This document shows, piece by piece, positions 50,926 through 60,699 of a stretch of DNA of 64,000 nt. Made by a program: the position numbers and the translations under genes. Under the pieces are notes generated by a model, which ran no database searches, was not told where the DNA came from, and was given only the letters and a program-made list of their open reading frames with translations. Position 1 is the stretch's first letter. Every line of letters begins with the position of its first letter. Source of the stretch: Jiangella mangrovi (GTDB lineage Bacteria; Actinomycetota; Actinomycetes; Jiangellales; Jiangellaceae); NCBI RefSeq assembly GCF_014204975.1, contig NZ_JACHMM010000001.1, forward strand, positions 2,542,001-2,606,000. Direction: 5' to 3'.

Positions 50926-52467
50926 TCAATGGCCGGCCGGCAGGATGGCGCCACCGAGCTCGAGCTCGCGCCGGAGCGCGGCGTACTCGATGTCCTGGAC
51001 CGCGACCTTATCGGTGATCGCCTGTCCCGCGGCGGCTCCCACGACCTCGCCGAGCATCATGAACACCGGCTCCATGCGGGCCGACGCGAACGCGACGTGC
51101 GAGGCGGAGATGGCGGAGGCCACCAGCAGGTTCGGGGCCTCGCCGGCCTTGGGCGCCAGCGCGCGGTACGAGACGCCGAACGGCCTGGTCAGCGGCTGTT
51201 GCACGTTGCCCTCGTTGCGCGGCTGCCCGTCGACGAGGACGCGCTTGGCGTTGTGGGAGTCCATGACGTACGAGGCCAGCGCCACCGGGTCGGTGGCCCG
51301 GGCCGCTCCGGTGGCGTCGTGCTGGGTGATGACGTAGTCGGACACCATGCGCCGGGCCTCGCGGATGTAGAGCTGCGCCGGCCAATGCGAGGTGTCGGCG
51401 AACTCGCCCGGCGCGAGGCCGAAGGCGTTGGTGTCGTCGCGCACGGCGGCGGGCAGGCGCGGGTCGGTGGCCAGGAAGTGCAGCAGCCCCGCCTGGTAGC
51501 GCACGTGGTCCTGGAAGATCTCCTCACGGCGGGCGTAGCCGGCCTCGGGCCAGTCGTAGTTGGCGCCGATGTGGTCCGAGGAGAACGCGCCGTGGTTGTT
51601 CATGTCGTGGACGTCGCCGCGGACCCGCGTGGTGCGCCCGTACAGCTCGTAGCCGCCGGCCTCGACGTAGCGGCGCAGGAGCTCGTAACGGGCGGGGTCG
51701 TAGCCGTCGGGCCGGGGGAACGGCAGCCGCTTCGCGGACGTGGTGACGTGCAGCCGGAAGTTGTACGCCTGGATGCGCCGGTCACCGTCGCCGACCGTGC
51801 CGTAGGGGTCGGCCGAGATGCCCGGCAGCAGCCCGGACGACGGCCGGCCGGGGACGACGTAGGGGTCGACCGCGTACCGGAACTGGTGGTTGATGCTGTG
51901 CTGGACGCCGGCCACCGACTCGTCGTGGACCGTCGACGCCTCGCGGCCCAGCCGGTAGGTGACTCCTGCCGCCGCCAGCAGGTCGCCCTCGTAGGAGGCG
52001 TCGACGTAGACCTTGGCGCGGTACGTGCTGCCGTCGTCGGTGCGCAGCTCGGTGAGCCGGCCGCCGTCGCTGCGGACCGACTCGAGGTGCCGGCGGCGGT
52101 GCACCGCGACGCCGGCCTCGGCCAGCCAGCCCTCGAGGACCTCTTCGCCCACGTGCGCCTCGACGTCCCAGTGCGGCGCCGGCGCCCTGTAGGCGGCCGC
52201 GACGTCGTCGTAGAACGCCCGAGCCAGACCGCCGACCGTGCGCGCGTCGCCGACGTCGGTGGTGCCGAGCCCGCCCGTGGTCATGCCGCCGACGTGGTCG
52301 CCGAAGACCAGCAGCACGACCGACAGCCCGTCGCGGGCCGCCCGCACGGCCGCCGTGACGCCGCCGGAGGTGGCGCCGTAGACGACGACGTCGGCCTCCG
52401 CGTCCTCGGGCGGGCCGGAAGGCGGGAGGTAGTAGCGCAGGCCGGGCAGGGCAGGTTCGGACGTCAT
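50926..52467 (-). CDS. FAD-dependent oxidoreductase (PF12831-like), copy 1
   Basis: 513 residues. The dinucleotide site is VVVYGATSGGVTAAVRAARDGLSVVLL, then GGMTTGGLGTTD, VYVDASYEGDLLAAAGV, and a C-terminal SASHVAFASARMEPVFMMLGEVVGAAAG. The family is found beside glycoside hydrolases and is thought to oxidise sugars or their derivatives, but its chemistry is not well known. This copy resembles the one at 54339 more than the one at 52682. ATG at 52467 is chosen. Divergent from the operon beginning at 52682. Confidence 0.87.
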   Translation of the reverse strand: MTSEPALPGLRYYLPPSGPPEDAEADVVVYGATSGGVTAAVRAARDGLSVVLLVFGDHVGGMTTGGLGTTDVGDARTVGGLARAFYDDVAAAYRAPAPHWDVEAHVGEEVLEGWLAEAGVAVHRRRHLESVRSDGGRLTELRTDDGSTYRAKVYVDASYEGDLLAAAGVTYRLGREASTVHDESVAGVQHSINHQFRYAVDPYVVPGRPSSGLLPGISADPYGTVGDGDRRIQAYNFRLHVTTSAKRLPFPRPDGYDPARYELLRRYVEAGGYELYGRTTRVRGDVHDMNNHGAFSSDHIGANYDWPEAGYARREEIFQDHVRYQAGLLHFLATDPRLPAAVRDDTNAFGLAPGEFADTSHWPAQLYIREARRMVSDYVITQHDATGAARATDPVALASYVMDSHNAKRVLVDGQPRNEGNVQQPLTRPFGVSYRALAPKAGEAPNLLVASAISASHVAFASARMEPVFMMLGEVVGAAAGQAITDKVAVQDIEYAALRRELELGGAILPAGH

Positions 52468-52506
52468 GACTCCGGTTCTAGCATCAGCAGATACGAGTTG
52501 TCCATC

Positions 52507-52518
52507 GCTGATATCAGC
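52507..52518. promoter_or_regulatory. Candidate LacI operator (12-base palindrome)
   Basis: GCTGATATCAGC is a perfect palindrome 40 bases upstream of the leftward FAD oxidoreductase ATG, in the 214-base divergent region. A related half site ATCAGCA lies at 52483-52489. Even-length central symmetry suits LacI proteins; binding is inferred. Confidence 0.5.
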
Positions 52519-52566
52519 ATCGGGATCATCGGACGTCGGTGGCGGAGATTGCCTGGCACTCACGCC

Positions 52567-52595
52567 TTGACACCGGCCGGGGACGTGGATGTAGC
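52567..52595 (+). promoter_or_regulatory. Candidate SigA promoter for the FAD-GH38-importer operon
   Basis: TTGACA (52567-52572), 17 bases, then TGTAGC (52590-52595). The -10 match is weak. It is 87 bases before the GTG of the first rightward gene and 49 bases past the palindrome. Confidence 0.35.
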
Positions 52596-52681
52596 GTGAC
52601 CGAAACATTGCGGCAGGCGCCACATCAACAAATATTAGCAACCATCGGCCTCCTGGCCGGCACGCGGAGTGAGGGTCAGCT

Positions 52682-54346
52682 GTGACGGAACTGAGAACCG
52701 ATCTGCTGGTCGTGGGCGGCGGCCTCGGCGGCGTGGCGGCCGCTCTGACGGCGGCGAAGCTGGGCCTGCGCGTGGTGCTGACCGAAGAGACCGACTGGCT
52801 CGGCGGGCAGCTCACCGCACAGGCGGTGCCGTCCGACGAGCACCCGTGGATCGAGACCCCGCACGTCTCCTCTGGCTACGGCGAGCTCCGCACCCGCATC
52901 CGCGACTACTACCGCCGCACCTACCCGCTCACCCCCGAGGCCGCGGCCGACCCCACCCTCAACCCGGGCCTGGGCAACGTCAGCAAGCTCTGCGCCGAGC
53001 CGCGCGTGGCGGTCGCCGTCATCGACGAGCTGCTGGCCGGCTGGGTCTCGGCCGGTCGCATCAGCATCCACTACCGGTACGTGCCGGTGGCGGCCGAGGT
53101 CGACGGCGACGTGGTCACCGCCGTCACCCTGCGGCACACCGGCAGCGGCGACACCCTGACGGCCAGCGCGCCGCTGGTCGTCGACGCCACCGAGCTGGGC
53201 GATCTCCTCGAGCTGGCCGGCGTCGAGCACGTCGTGGGCGCCGAGTCGCACGCGCAGACCGGCGAGCCGTACGCCGCCCCCCAGCCCGATCCCACCGACC
53301 AGCAGGCCATCACCTGGTGCTTCCCGCTCGAGTACCGCCCGGGCGAGGACCACACGGTCGCGAAGCCGGCGTCGTACGACCACTGGGCCACGCACGTCGA
53401 CCCGTTCTGGCCGGGGCCGCAGCTGTCCTGGGAGAAGATCGACATCCACACGATGTCCGGCAAGACCAACCGCATCTTCGAGGGCGACCTCGACGCCGTC
53501 CGGCTGCCCGACCTCTGGCACTTCCGCCGCATCCGCGCCCGCACGCAGTTCCGCCGCGACGTCATCGACACCGACATCTCGCTGGTGAACTGGCCGAACA
53601 TCGACTACTGGGAGGCCCCGCTGCTGGGCCCCGGCGTCGACGAAACCGCCCGCCGGAAGGCACTGCAGCGCTGCAAGGAGCTGTCGCTGTCGTACCTGCA
53701 CTGGATGCAGACCGACGCGCCCCGTCCCGACGGCGGCACCGGCTACCCGGGCCTCACGCTCCGGCCCGACCTCACCGGCACCGACGACGGCCTCGCCAAG
53801 TACGCCTACATCCGCGAGGCACGCCGCATCCAGGCCCGCTTCACCATCCTCGAGCAGCACGTCGCCGTGGTCGACCGGCCCGACGGCGAGGGCGCCGAGC
53901 AGTTCGCCGACTCCGTCGGGGTCGGGCACTACAACATCGACCTGCACCCCAGCGCGGCCGGCGTCAACTACGTCAACCTCGAGACCTACCCGTTCCAGAT
54001 CCCGCTCGGCGCGCTGCTGCCGGTGCGCGTGCGCAACCTGCTGCCGGCCGGCAAGAACATCGGCACCACCCACATCACCAACGGCTGCTACCGCCTGCAC
54101 CCGGTCGAGTGGAGCATCGGCGAGGCCGTCGGCGCGCTGGCGGCGCTCTGCCGGGCCGACGGCACCGAGCCGCACGCCGTCGCCGACACACCGGCCCGCG
54201 TCGAAGACCTGCAGCGCCTGCTCACCGGCACCGTGGGCGCGCCGGTCCGCTGGCCCGACGACATCCGGCGCACGCGCCCGTCGCAGACGGTGAGGAGCGC
54301 GACCCCGGTGCTGGCACTGCCGGAGAAGCGGGTGTCCGGTGTCTGA
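52682..54346 (+). CDS. FAD-dependent oxidoreductase (PF12831-like), copy 2
   Basis: 554 residues. Canonical FAD site LLVVGGGLGGVAAALTAAKLGLRVVLTEE (8-36), WLGGQLTAQAVPSDEHPWIE, VVDATELGDLLELAGVEHV, and C-terminal LPAGKNIGTTHITNGCYRLHPVEWSIGEAVGAL. This is the most divergent of the three copies. Starts at GTG 52682 after GAGG. Its end overlaps copy 3 by 8 bases. Confidence 0.87.
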   Translation: MTELRTDLLVVGGGLGGVAAALTAAKLGLRVVLTEETDWLGGQLTAQAVPSDEHPWIETPHVSSGYGELRTRIRDYYRRTYPLTPEAAADPTLNPGLGNVSKLCAEPRVAVAVIDELLAGWVSAGRISIHYRYVPVAAEVDGDVVTAVTLRHTGSGDTLTASAPLVVDATELGDLLELAGVEHVVGAESHAQTGEPYAAPQPDPTDQQAITWCFPLEYRPGEDHTVAKPASYDHWATHVDPFWPGPQLSWEKIDIHTMSGKTNRIFEGDLDAVRLPDLWHFRRIRARTQFRRDVIDTDISLVNWPNIDYWEAPLLGPGVDETARRKALQRCKELSLSYLHWMQTDAPRPDGGTGYPGLTLRPDLTGTDDGLAKYAYIREARRIQARFTILEQHVAVVDRPDGEGAEQFADSVGVGHYNIDLHPSAAGVNYVNLETYPFQIPLGALLPVRVRNLLPAGKNIGTTHITNGCYRLHPVEWSIGEAVGALAALCRADGTEPHAVADTPARVEDLQRLLTGTVGAPVRWPDDIRRTRPSQTVRSATPVLALPEKRVSGV

Positions 54347-55931
54347 GTCCTCGTACGCTCCCCACGCCACGGCGGCCGGCGCCGCTGTGGGCGCCGACGG
54401 CGGTGCCGGCTACGACGCCGTCGTCTACGGCGCCACCCTCGCCGGCATCATGGCGGTGCTGCGGCTGCACCTGCGCGGCTACCGCAGCCTGGTGCTCGAG
54501 CCGACGGGGCACGTGGGCGGCATCGTCGCCGGCGGGCTGGTGAAGTCCGACACCCCCAACGTGGCGGCGGCGCTGGCCGGGCTGACGCAGGACCGGTTCT
54601 TCGCCGGCATCGGCGCCGAGTACGCGGCCGAAGGCCTCGACGACCCCAAGGCCCAGTACCTGTTCGAGCCCAAGGTGGCCGAGCGGGTCGCCCGGCGGCT
54701 GCTCGACGAGGCCGGCGCGACGGTCCTGCTGAACGCGCGCATCCACGACGCCGCCGACGTCGAGGTCCGGGGCGGGCGCATCGTCGCCGTCCACACCGAC
54801 GGCAGCTGGCATCGCGCGTCCTTCTTCATCGACGCGTCGTACGAGGGCGACCTCATGGCCGCGGCGGGCGTGCCGTACGCCGTCGGCCGCGAGCCGGCAT
54901 CGCAGTACGGCGAGGCGTACGCCGGGTTCCAACCGGCCCGCGCACACCGCATCCAGTCGTTCCGGCCGAACACCGGCTTCCCGGTCGGCCCGGTCCCCGA
55001 CACCGCGCCCGGCGAGGGCGATGCCAAGGTGCAGGCCTACAACTTCCGCGGTGTGCTGACCCGGCAGGCCGACCGCCTGCCGTTCCCCAAGCCCGACGGC
55101 TACGACGCCGGCCTCTACCGCCACCTGGGCAGCCTGCTGGCCCACCGCGGCATCCCGGGGCTGTCGTCCATCGTCACGCACACCGCCGCGCTCCCGCACG
55201 GCAAGTTCCAGACCAACCAGGCGCTGTTCATCGGCTTCGACCTGCCCGGCGTCAACTGGGACTACCCCGACGGCAGCTGGAAGCGGCGCGACGAGGTCAT
55301 CGCCGAACAGGTCCGCTGGCACCAGGGCATGCTGTACTTCCTCGCCCACGACCCGTCCCTGCCCGAGGCCTTCCGCGCCGACGCCCAGACGTTCGGACTA
55401 CCGCCCGACGAGTTCACCGACAGCCCCTACGGCGCCGGCTTCCCGCACGCCCTCTACGTGCGCGAGGCACGCCGCATGGTCGGCGCGCACGTCTTCACCG
55501 AGCACGACACCCAGGCGCCCCACCACACCAAGTCCACCGCGGTGTGCTGCTGGAAGTACGGCCTCGACTGCCACGTCGTGCAGTACTACCCCGACGGCGA
55601 CGACACCATCGTCGGCGAGGGCAGCACGACCGGCAGCTTCGTCAACGCCCCGGTCGACCTCTACCAGCTGCCGGCCGAGGTGCTGTTCCCGGCGCGGGGG
55701 AGCATCCAGAACCTCGCCGTGCCGGTCTGCTTCTCGGCCAGCCACGTCGGCATCCTGTCCCCGCGCATGGAGCCCACCTACGGCATGCTCGGCGAGGCCG
55801 CCGGCGAGCTGGCCGCGCAGTCGCTGCGCTCCGGACGGCCCGTGCAGGACTACCAGTACTCCGCGCTCGCCGCGGCGCTGGCCGAGCACGGCACGGTGCT
55901 GGAGCTCCCCGAGCTCGAGGCCGCGCCATGA
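54339..55931 (+). CDS. FAD-dependent oxidoreductase (PF12831-like), copy 3
   Basis: 530 residues. After an Ala/Gly-rich lead come VVYGATLAGIMAVLRLHLRGYRSLVLEP, GGIVAGGLVKSDTPN, FIDASYEGDLMAAAGVPYAVGRE and SASHVGILSPRMEPTYGMLGEAAGELA. It is a close relative of copy 1 in the divergent operon. Overlaps the GH38 gene by four bases (ATGA). Possibly acts on an imported oligosaccharide with copy 2. Confidence 0.87.
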   Translation: MSESSYAPHATAAGAAVGADGGAGYDAVVYGATLAGIMAVLRLHLRGYRSLVLEPTGHVGGIVAGGLVKSDTPNVAAALAGLTQDRFFAGIGAEYAAEGLDDPKAQYLFEPKVAERVARRLLDEAGATVLLNARIHDAADVEVRGGRIVAVHTDGSWHRASFFIDASYEGDLMAAAGVPYAVGREPASQYGEAYAGFQPARAHRIQSFRPNTGFPVGPVPDTAPGEGDAKVQAYNFRGVLTRQADRLPFPKPDGYDAGLYRHLGSLLAHRGIPGLSSIVTHTAALPHGKFQTNQALFIGFDLPGVNWDYPDGSWKRRDEVIAEQVRWHQGMLYFLAHDPSLPEAFRADAQTFGLPPDEFTDSPYGAGFPHALYVREARRMVGAHVFTEHDTQAPHHTKSTAVCCWKYGLDCHVVQYYPDGDDTIVGEGSTTGSFVNAPVDLYQLPAEVLFPARGSIQNLAVPVCFSASHVGILSPRMEPTYGMLGEAAGELAAQSLRSGRPVQDYQYSALAAALAEHGTVLELPELEAAP

Positions 55932-58900
55932 CGGCCGGGGCGCTGACGCTCGCCACCCCCGGCGTGGAGCTGCCGGCGTTCCAGCCCGGACCGCTCGACG
56001 CCGCGGCCGGCTGGCAGGACCACCGGGCCGAGCTGCGGTTCTCGCTCGACGGGGCGGCCGACCGGGTGCTGCGGCTCGAGTTCGACGCCGGCCACGGGCC
56101 CTGCCCCGACCTCCTCATCGAGCTCGACGGCGTGCACCGCGGCCTGGTGCACCCGGCGGTGGTCCGCGAGGACCGTGCCGAGGTGTACCGGCACGGGCCC
56201 ATCGCGGGTGCGTGCGTGGTCGAGGTCGCGCTGCCCGCGGCATGGCTCGGCGTGGGTGAGCACGTGCTCGCGCTCACCACGACCCTCGACGCCGTGGCCG
56301 CCACCGGACCGGTCGACATCCCGGCCGACGCGCGCGGCGGGCGGCACCGCGAGCAGTTCGGGCACCACTTCGGCAGCGGTCTCACCTGGCGGAGCCTGAC
56401 GCTGGAGCCGCCTGCTCCGGACGATGCGACGGTGGCCGTCCGGCTGCGGGCGACGCCGCTGTACCCGCTGGCCGGCGGCCAGCTGGCCGAGCTGACGGTC
56501 GGCGTGCCGGCGGGTTCGCCGTGGCCGGCGCTGGCGACGGTGTCCCTCGGCGCCGACGTGCACACGCTCGAGCTGGCTCGCCACGACCGCGACTTCGGGC
56601 AGGTCCGGGTCCGGTTCCCGATCGCCGAGCTCACCGCGCCCCTCACCGCCACGGTCGCCGTCGACGACTCCCCGCCCGCGACGTTCACCCTCACGCCGCA
56701 GCGGAAGTGGACGGTGCACCTCGTCCCGCACGTACACCTCGACGTCGGCTACACCGACGTGCAGGGCAAGGTGCTCGAACTGCACAGCCGCAACCTCGAC
56801 CGCGCCCTCGACGCGCTCGACGGCGACGACGCGTTCGCGTTCTCGGTCGACGGCTCGCTGGTGGTCGGGCAGTACCTCGCCACGCGGTCCGAGAAGCGCT
56901 CGCAGCGGGTGCTCGACGCGCTGCGCTCGGGGCGGCTGTCGGTCAACGCGTTCCACAGCCTGTTCCTGTCCGGCGTCGCGAGCCTGGAAGAGGTCTACCG
57001 CGCGGCCTACCTGGCGGCCCGGCTCCGCGACGACTACGGCGTCCCGGTCGGCTATGCCAACCTCACCGACGTGCCGTCGTACAGCGCGGCGGTGCCGTCC
57101 ATGCTGACGGCGCTGGGCATCGACGCGTTCGTCGGCATCGAGAACCACCACCGCGGCGGCAACGCCGACAGCGACCTCCAGCATCTGGCCAGCCCGGTCC
57201 AGTGGGAGGGCGTCGACGGCTCGCGAGTACTCACGCACTTCTCCGACACCTACTCGCAGCTGCGGTTCATGGCCGGAGACCCGCAGACGGTGGCCGGTGG
57301 CGCGCACGCGCTGGTCCGGCTGCTCGACCGGTACGAGCGCGACGACTACCTGCCACACGACCTCGCCGTCATCGGCACCCACGCCGACAACGAGGACCTC
57401 GCCGACGGCGACGCCGCGTTCGCCACCCGCTGGAACGCCGTCTACGCCTGGCCGAGGGTCGCGGTGTCGACCATGGCCGGCTATCTCGACTCCGTCCGTC
57501 CGCTGGCCGACCGGCTGCCGGTCTGGCGCGGCGACGGCGGCAGCTACTGGGAGGACGGCGTCGGCACCGGCGCCGTCGTCATCGCCGAGCACCGGCGGGC
57601 CCAGGTCGCGCTGCCGATGGCCGAGGCGCTGGCCGCGCTGGTGGCCCGGGCCGACGACACCTACCGGCCCAACCGCGCCGCCCTCGACGCCGCCTGGGAG
57701 GGCGTGCTCTACGGCAGCGAGCACACCTGGACGTGGTCGCACGCCAACGCGCACCCGCACGGCGAGCAGGTCGGCGACCAGCTCGACTGGAAGCGCCACC
57801 AGGTGCACACCGGGTTCCGCACGGCCGTCGACGAGACCCGCCGGGCGCTCAGCCAGCTCGGCGAGCTGGTCACCACGGCCGGCCCGACGCTGCTCACCTG
57901 CAACCCGCTCGGCTGGGCCCGCGACGTCGAGATCGAGGTCGAGGCGCCGGCCGGCACGCTCGACGGCGAGGTGCTCGCCGACTGCAACGGCCTGCTCCGT
58001 TACCGGCTCACCGTGCCCGACGTGCCGCCCTTCGGCTACCGCACCGTCCCGCTGGGCGCAGCGCGCACGCTGGCTCCGGGCGAGGAGGGCGGGTCCGGCC
58101 CTGCGGAGGAGCCCGGGTCCGACGACACGCGCGACGGCTGGGCACCGGTCCCGCCCCACCTCGAGACGGCCCGGTGGCAGGTGGAGCTCGACCCTGTCAC
58201 CGGGACGGTGACGGCGCTGACCCACCGGCCCACCGGGCGATCGCTGCTCGACGACGCCGCGCCCTGGCGGCTCGGCCAGGTCCTGTACGTCCTGAACGGT
58301 CCCGATGCGCTGACCCGCGGCGACGACCCGCACGCCGCCGTCGCGGTCCCGGCGCACTCGGGGACGCCGCACGTGCACCCGCCGGCACCGCGCAGCACGC
58401 TGTCCGGCCGCCGCCCGGTCGCCGACCCGCCCGAGCTGACGGTCACCGCCGCGGCCATGCGCCCGGTCGGCCTGCGCCGCACCCCCGACGGCTGGCGGCT
58501 GCGCGCCGTCGGGTCCGCGCCGAGCCTGCCGGTCATCGAGGCCGACGTGCTGCTGCGCGACCACAGCGACCGCGTCGACGTCACGGTCCGGCTGACCAAG
58601 GAGCGCGAGCTGGTCAAGGAGTCGGTCTACGTCGCGTTCCCGTTCGCCGCCGACGCGCCGCGGTTCCGCTACGACCGCCAGCAGGGCTGGATCGACCCCG
58701 CCGCCGACCACGCCCCCGGCGCCTGCCACGAGTGGTTCACCACCCAGTACGGCGTCGTCGTCGAGTCCGCCCCCGGCGGCCCGGCCGTCGCCTGGACCAG
58801 CGCCGACGCCCCGCTGTTCACGGCCGGCGACATCGTCCGCGGTGCCTGGCCCGAGCGGTTCGAGCCGGCGAGCGGCAGCATCCTGTCCTGGGTCATGAAC

Positions 58901-59365
58901 AACTACTGGCCCACCAACACCCCGCCCGAGCAGGATGGCGAGCTGACGCTGCGGTACGCATTCACTCCGCTGCCGGCGTTCGATCCCGGGGCGGCGGGCC
59001 GGTTCGGCCGCGAGGTCCGGGCCCCCGCGGTGGTCTCCGAGGTCAGCCGGCTCGACAAGTTCGACACCGGCGCGCGGCCGCTGCCGGCCGCCGCCGCGTC
59101 ACTGCTCGACCTGGGGCTGCCGCCCTGGGCGCACGCCACGGTCGCCGAACCCCGCGACCGTGCCGGGCTGCTGCTGCGGCTGCAGGATCTCGCGGGCGAC
59201 GGCGGGACCGTCCGGCTGCCGGTCGCCGGCCCCGTCGTACGGTGTCACGCCGACGAGCGCGAGGCCGGCCCGCTGCCGGTCGACGACTCCGGCGCGGCGG
59301 TCGTCGAGCTGCGGCCTTGGCAGGTCGTGTCCGTGCTCGTGCGCGGTGGGGAGGGTGGGCGATGA
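55928..59365 (+). CDS. Glycoside hydrolase family 38-like alpha-mannosidase
   Basis: 1,145 residues. The N-terminal beta-rich region (1-260) is followed by a GH38-type catalytic domain with VPHVHLDVGYTD carrying zinc ligands His268 and Asp272 (H-x-H-x-D), a likely nucleophile Asp381 in LTDVPSYSAAVPS, and later HADNEDLADG. The C-terminal beta-sandwich lies at about 700-1,145. No signal peptide, so cytosolic. It would release mannose-type residues; substrate unproven. Coupled to the SGNH gene by a four-base overlap. Confidence 0.85.
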   Translation: MTAGALTLATPGVELPAFQPGPLDAAAGWQDHRAELRFSLDGAADRVLRLEFDAGHGPCPDLLIELDGVHRGLVHPAVVREDRAEVYRHGPIAGACVVEVALPAAWLGVGEHVLALTTTLDAVAATGPVDIPADARGGRHREQFGHHFGSGLTWRSLTLEPPAPDDATVAVRLRATPLYPLAGGQLAELTVGVPAGSPWPALATVSLGADVHTLELARHDRDFGQVRVRFPIAELTAPLTATVAVDDSPPATFTLTPQRKWTVHLVPHVHLDVGYTDVQGKVLELHSRNLDRALDALDGDDAFAFSVDGSLVVGQYLATRSEKRSQRVLDALRSGRLSVNAFHSLFLSGVASLEEVYRAAYLAARLRDDYGVPVGYANLTDVPSYSAAVPSMLTALGIDAFVGIENHHRGGNADSDLQHLASPVQWEGVDGSRVLTHFSDTYSQLRFMAGDPQTVAGGAHALVRLLDRYERDDYLPHDLAVIGTHADNEDLADGDAAFATRWNAVYAWPRVAVSTMAGYLDSVRPLADRLPVWRGDGGSYWEDGVGTGAVVIAEHRRAQVALPMAEALAALVARADDTYRPNRAALDAAWEGVLYGSEHTWTWSHANAHPHGEQVGDQLDWKRHQVHTGFRTAVDETRRALSQLGELVTTAGPTLLTCNPLGWARDVEIEVEAPAGTLDGEVLADCNGLLRYRLTVPDVPPFGYRTVPLGAARTLAPGEEGGSGPAEEPGSDDTRDGWAPVPPHLETARWQVELDPVTGTVTALTHRPTGRSLLDDAAPWRLGQVLYVLNGPDALTRGDDPHAAVAVPAHSGTPHVHPPAPRSTLSGRRPVADPPELTVTAAAMRPVGLRRTPDGWRLRAVGSAPSLPVIEADVLLRDHSDRVDVTVRLTKERELVKESVYVAFPFAADAPRFRYDRQQGWIDPAADHAPGACHEWFTTQYGVVVESAPGGPAVAWTSADAPLFTAGDIVRGAWPERFEPASGSILSWVMNNYWPTNTPPEQDGELTLRYAFTPLPAFDPGAAGRFGREVRAPAVVSEVSRLDKFDTGARPLPAAAASLLDLGLPPWAHATVAEPRDRAGLLLRLQDLAGDGGTVRLPVAGPVVRCHADEREAGPLPVDDSGAAVVELRPWQVVSVLVRGGEGGR

Positions 59366-60699
59366 GACGGCGCAGCTTCCTCGGCGCGACGACGGCGCTC
59401 GCGGCGGGAGGTGCCATGGCGGCTCCGCTGGCCACGACGGCCTCGGCGACGGCGGCCGTCCCGGCAGCGGTCGGACCGGCCACTGTCGGACCGGCCACTG
59501 TCGGACCGGCCACTGTCGGACCTGCCGCCGGACCGGCGGCACGCCCCAGCGGCGGCGCGGCGCGAGTTCGGGTCGGCACCTGGGGCGCCGGGGCCTACGG
59601 CCTCGACGGCGTCACCTTCGGCGGGCGCACCGGGCGCTTCGTCGTTCGCACCAGCGTCGGCGGCACCCTCCCGCGTCTCCGGCTGTCCAACGTGGCGGGC
59701 GCCGAGCCGATCACCGTCGGCCCGGTCCACCTGGGCCTGCACGCCGGCGACGGCGCGGTCGTCGCCGGCACCAACCGGCCCGTCACCTTCGGCGGCGCGA
59801 CCACCGTCACCATCGCCGCCGGCGCCGTCGTCCTGGGCGACCCGGTCGACCTCACGCTCCCGGACCAGGCCGACCTCGCCGTCAGCGTCCACCTCGCGAC
59901 GCCGGTGGCCGGCGTCACGGGGCACAGCATCGCCGCGCAGCGCTCCTACCTGAGCACCGACGGCGACCACGGCGCCGACGAGTCCGCCACCTCGTACGTC
60001 ACGCCGACCTCGCAGTGGTACCTGATCGACGAGCTCACGGTCGAGACCGGTGCGGCCGGCGGCACCGTCGTCTGCCTCGGCGACTCCATCACCGACGGCG
60101 TGGGCTCGGTGTCGGGCACCAACCAGCGCTGGCCCGACTTCCTGGCCCGGCGGCTGCTCGCCGCGGGCGGCACGCTGGGCGCCGCCGGCGTGGTCAACGC
60201 CGGCATCTCCGGCAACCGCGTGCTGTGGGACGGAGCCTCGCCCAACAGCCAGGCCCGGCTCGACCGCGACGTGCTCTCGCACCCCGGCGTCCACGCGGTG
60301 GTGCTGGTCGAGGGCATCAACGACATCGCCAGCGGCAAGGCCGCCCGCGCCGGCGACCTGCTCGCCGGCTACCGCCAGATCGGCGAGCGCCTCGGCCTGC
60401 ACGGCATCCGGTTCCTCTGCGGCACCGTCACGCCGTGGCTGGGCTCGGCCAGCTGGACCGAAGCCAAGGAAGCCATCCGTCAGGAGGTCAACGCCGCCGT
60501 CCGCGCCGCCGGTGGTGTCGACTTCGACCTCGCCGTCCGCGACCCGGACGACCCCAGGCGGCTGCGCGCCGAGTACGACTCCGGCGGCGGCGTGCACCTC
60601 ACCCCGGCCGGTTACCGGGCCATGGCCGACGCCGTCGACCTCGCCCTGCTCGACCCGGCCCGGACCCCCACCCGAAGCATGATCGGAGTAGGCCCATGA
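59362..60699 (+). CDS. SGNH/GDSL-type hydrolase, Tat-exported, with altered triad
   Basis: 445 residues. A Tat-like signal (MRRRSFLGATTALAAGGAMA) precedes a linker with four PATVG units, a beta-rich region (about 65-230) and an SGNH domain (235-440). GDSITDG has nucleophile Ser242, GINDI supplies the block III Asn, and His412 is in GGGVHLTPAGY. The usual Asp three residues before His is Gly. Probable role: deacetylation of an exported or wall polysaccharide. It is the only exported enzyme of the operon. Confidence 0.85.
   Translation: MRRRSFLGATTALAAGGAMAAPLATTASATAAVPAAVGPATVGPATVGPATVGPAAGPAARPSGGAARVRVGTWGAGAYGLDGVTFGGRTGRFVVRTSVGGTLPRLRLSNVAGAEPITVGPVHLGLHAGDGAVVAGTNRPVTFGGATTVTIAAGAVVLGDPVDLTLPDQADLAVSVHLATPVAGVTGHSIAAQRSYLSTDGDHGADESATSYVTPTSQWYLIDELTVETGAAGGTVVCLGDSITDGVGSVSGTNQRWPDFLARRLLAAGGTLGAAGVVNAGISGNRVLWDGASPNSQARLDRDVLSHPGVHAVVLVEGINDIASGKAARAGDLLAGYRQIGERLGLHGIRFLCGTVTPWLGSASWTEAKEAIRQEVNAAVRAAGGVDFDLAVRDPDDPRRLRAEYDSGGGVHLTPAGYRAMADAVDLALLDPARTPTRSMIGVGP
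59471..59520 (+). repeat. 15-base tandem repeat inside the SGNH hydrolase gene
   Basis: TCGGACCGGCCACTG starts at 59471, 59486 and 59501, with a partial fourth copy. It encodes repeated VGPAT units in the linker after the signal peptide. Length variation would stay in frame. Confidence 0.85.
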
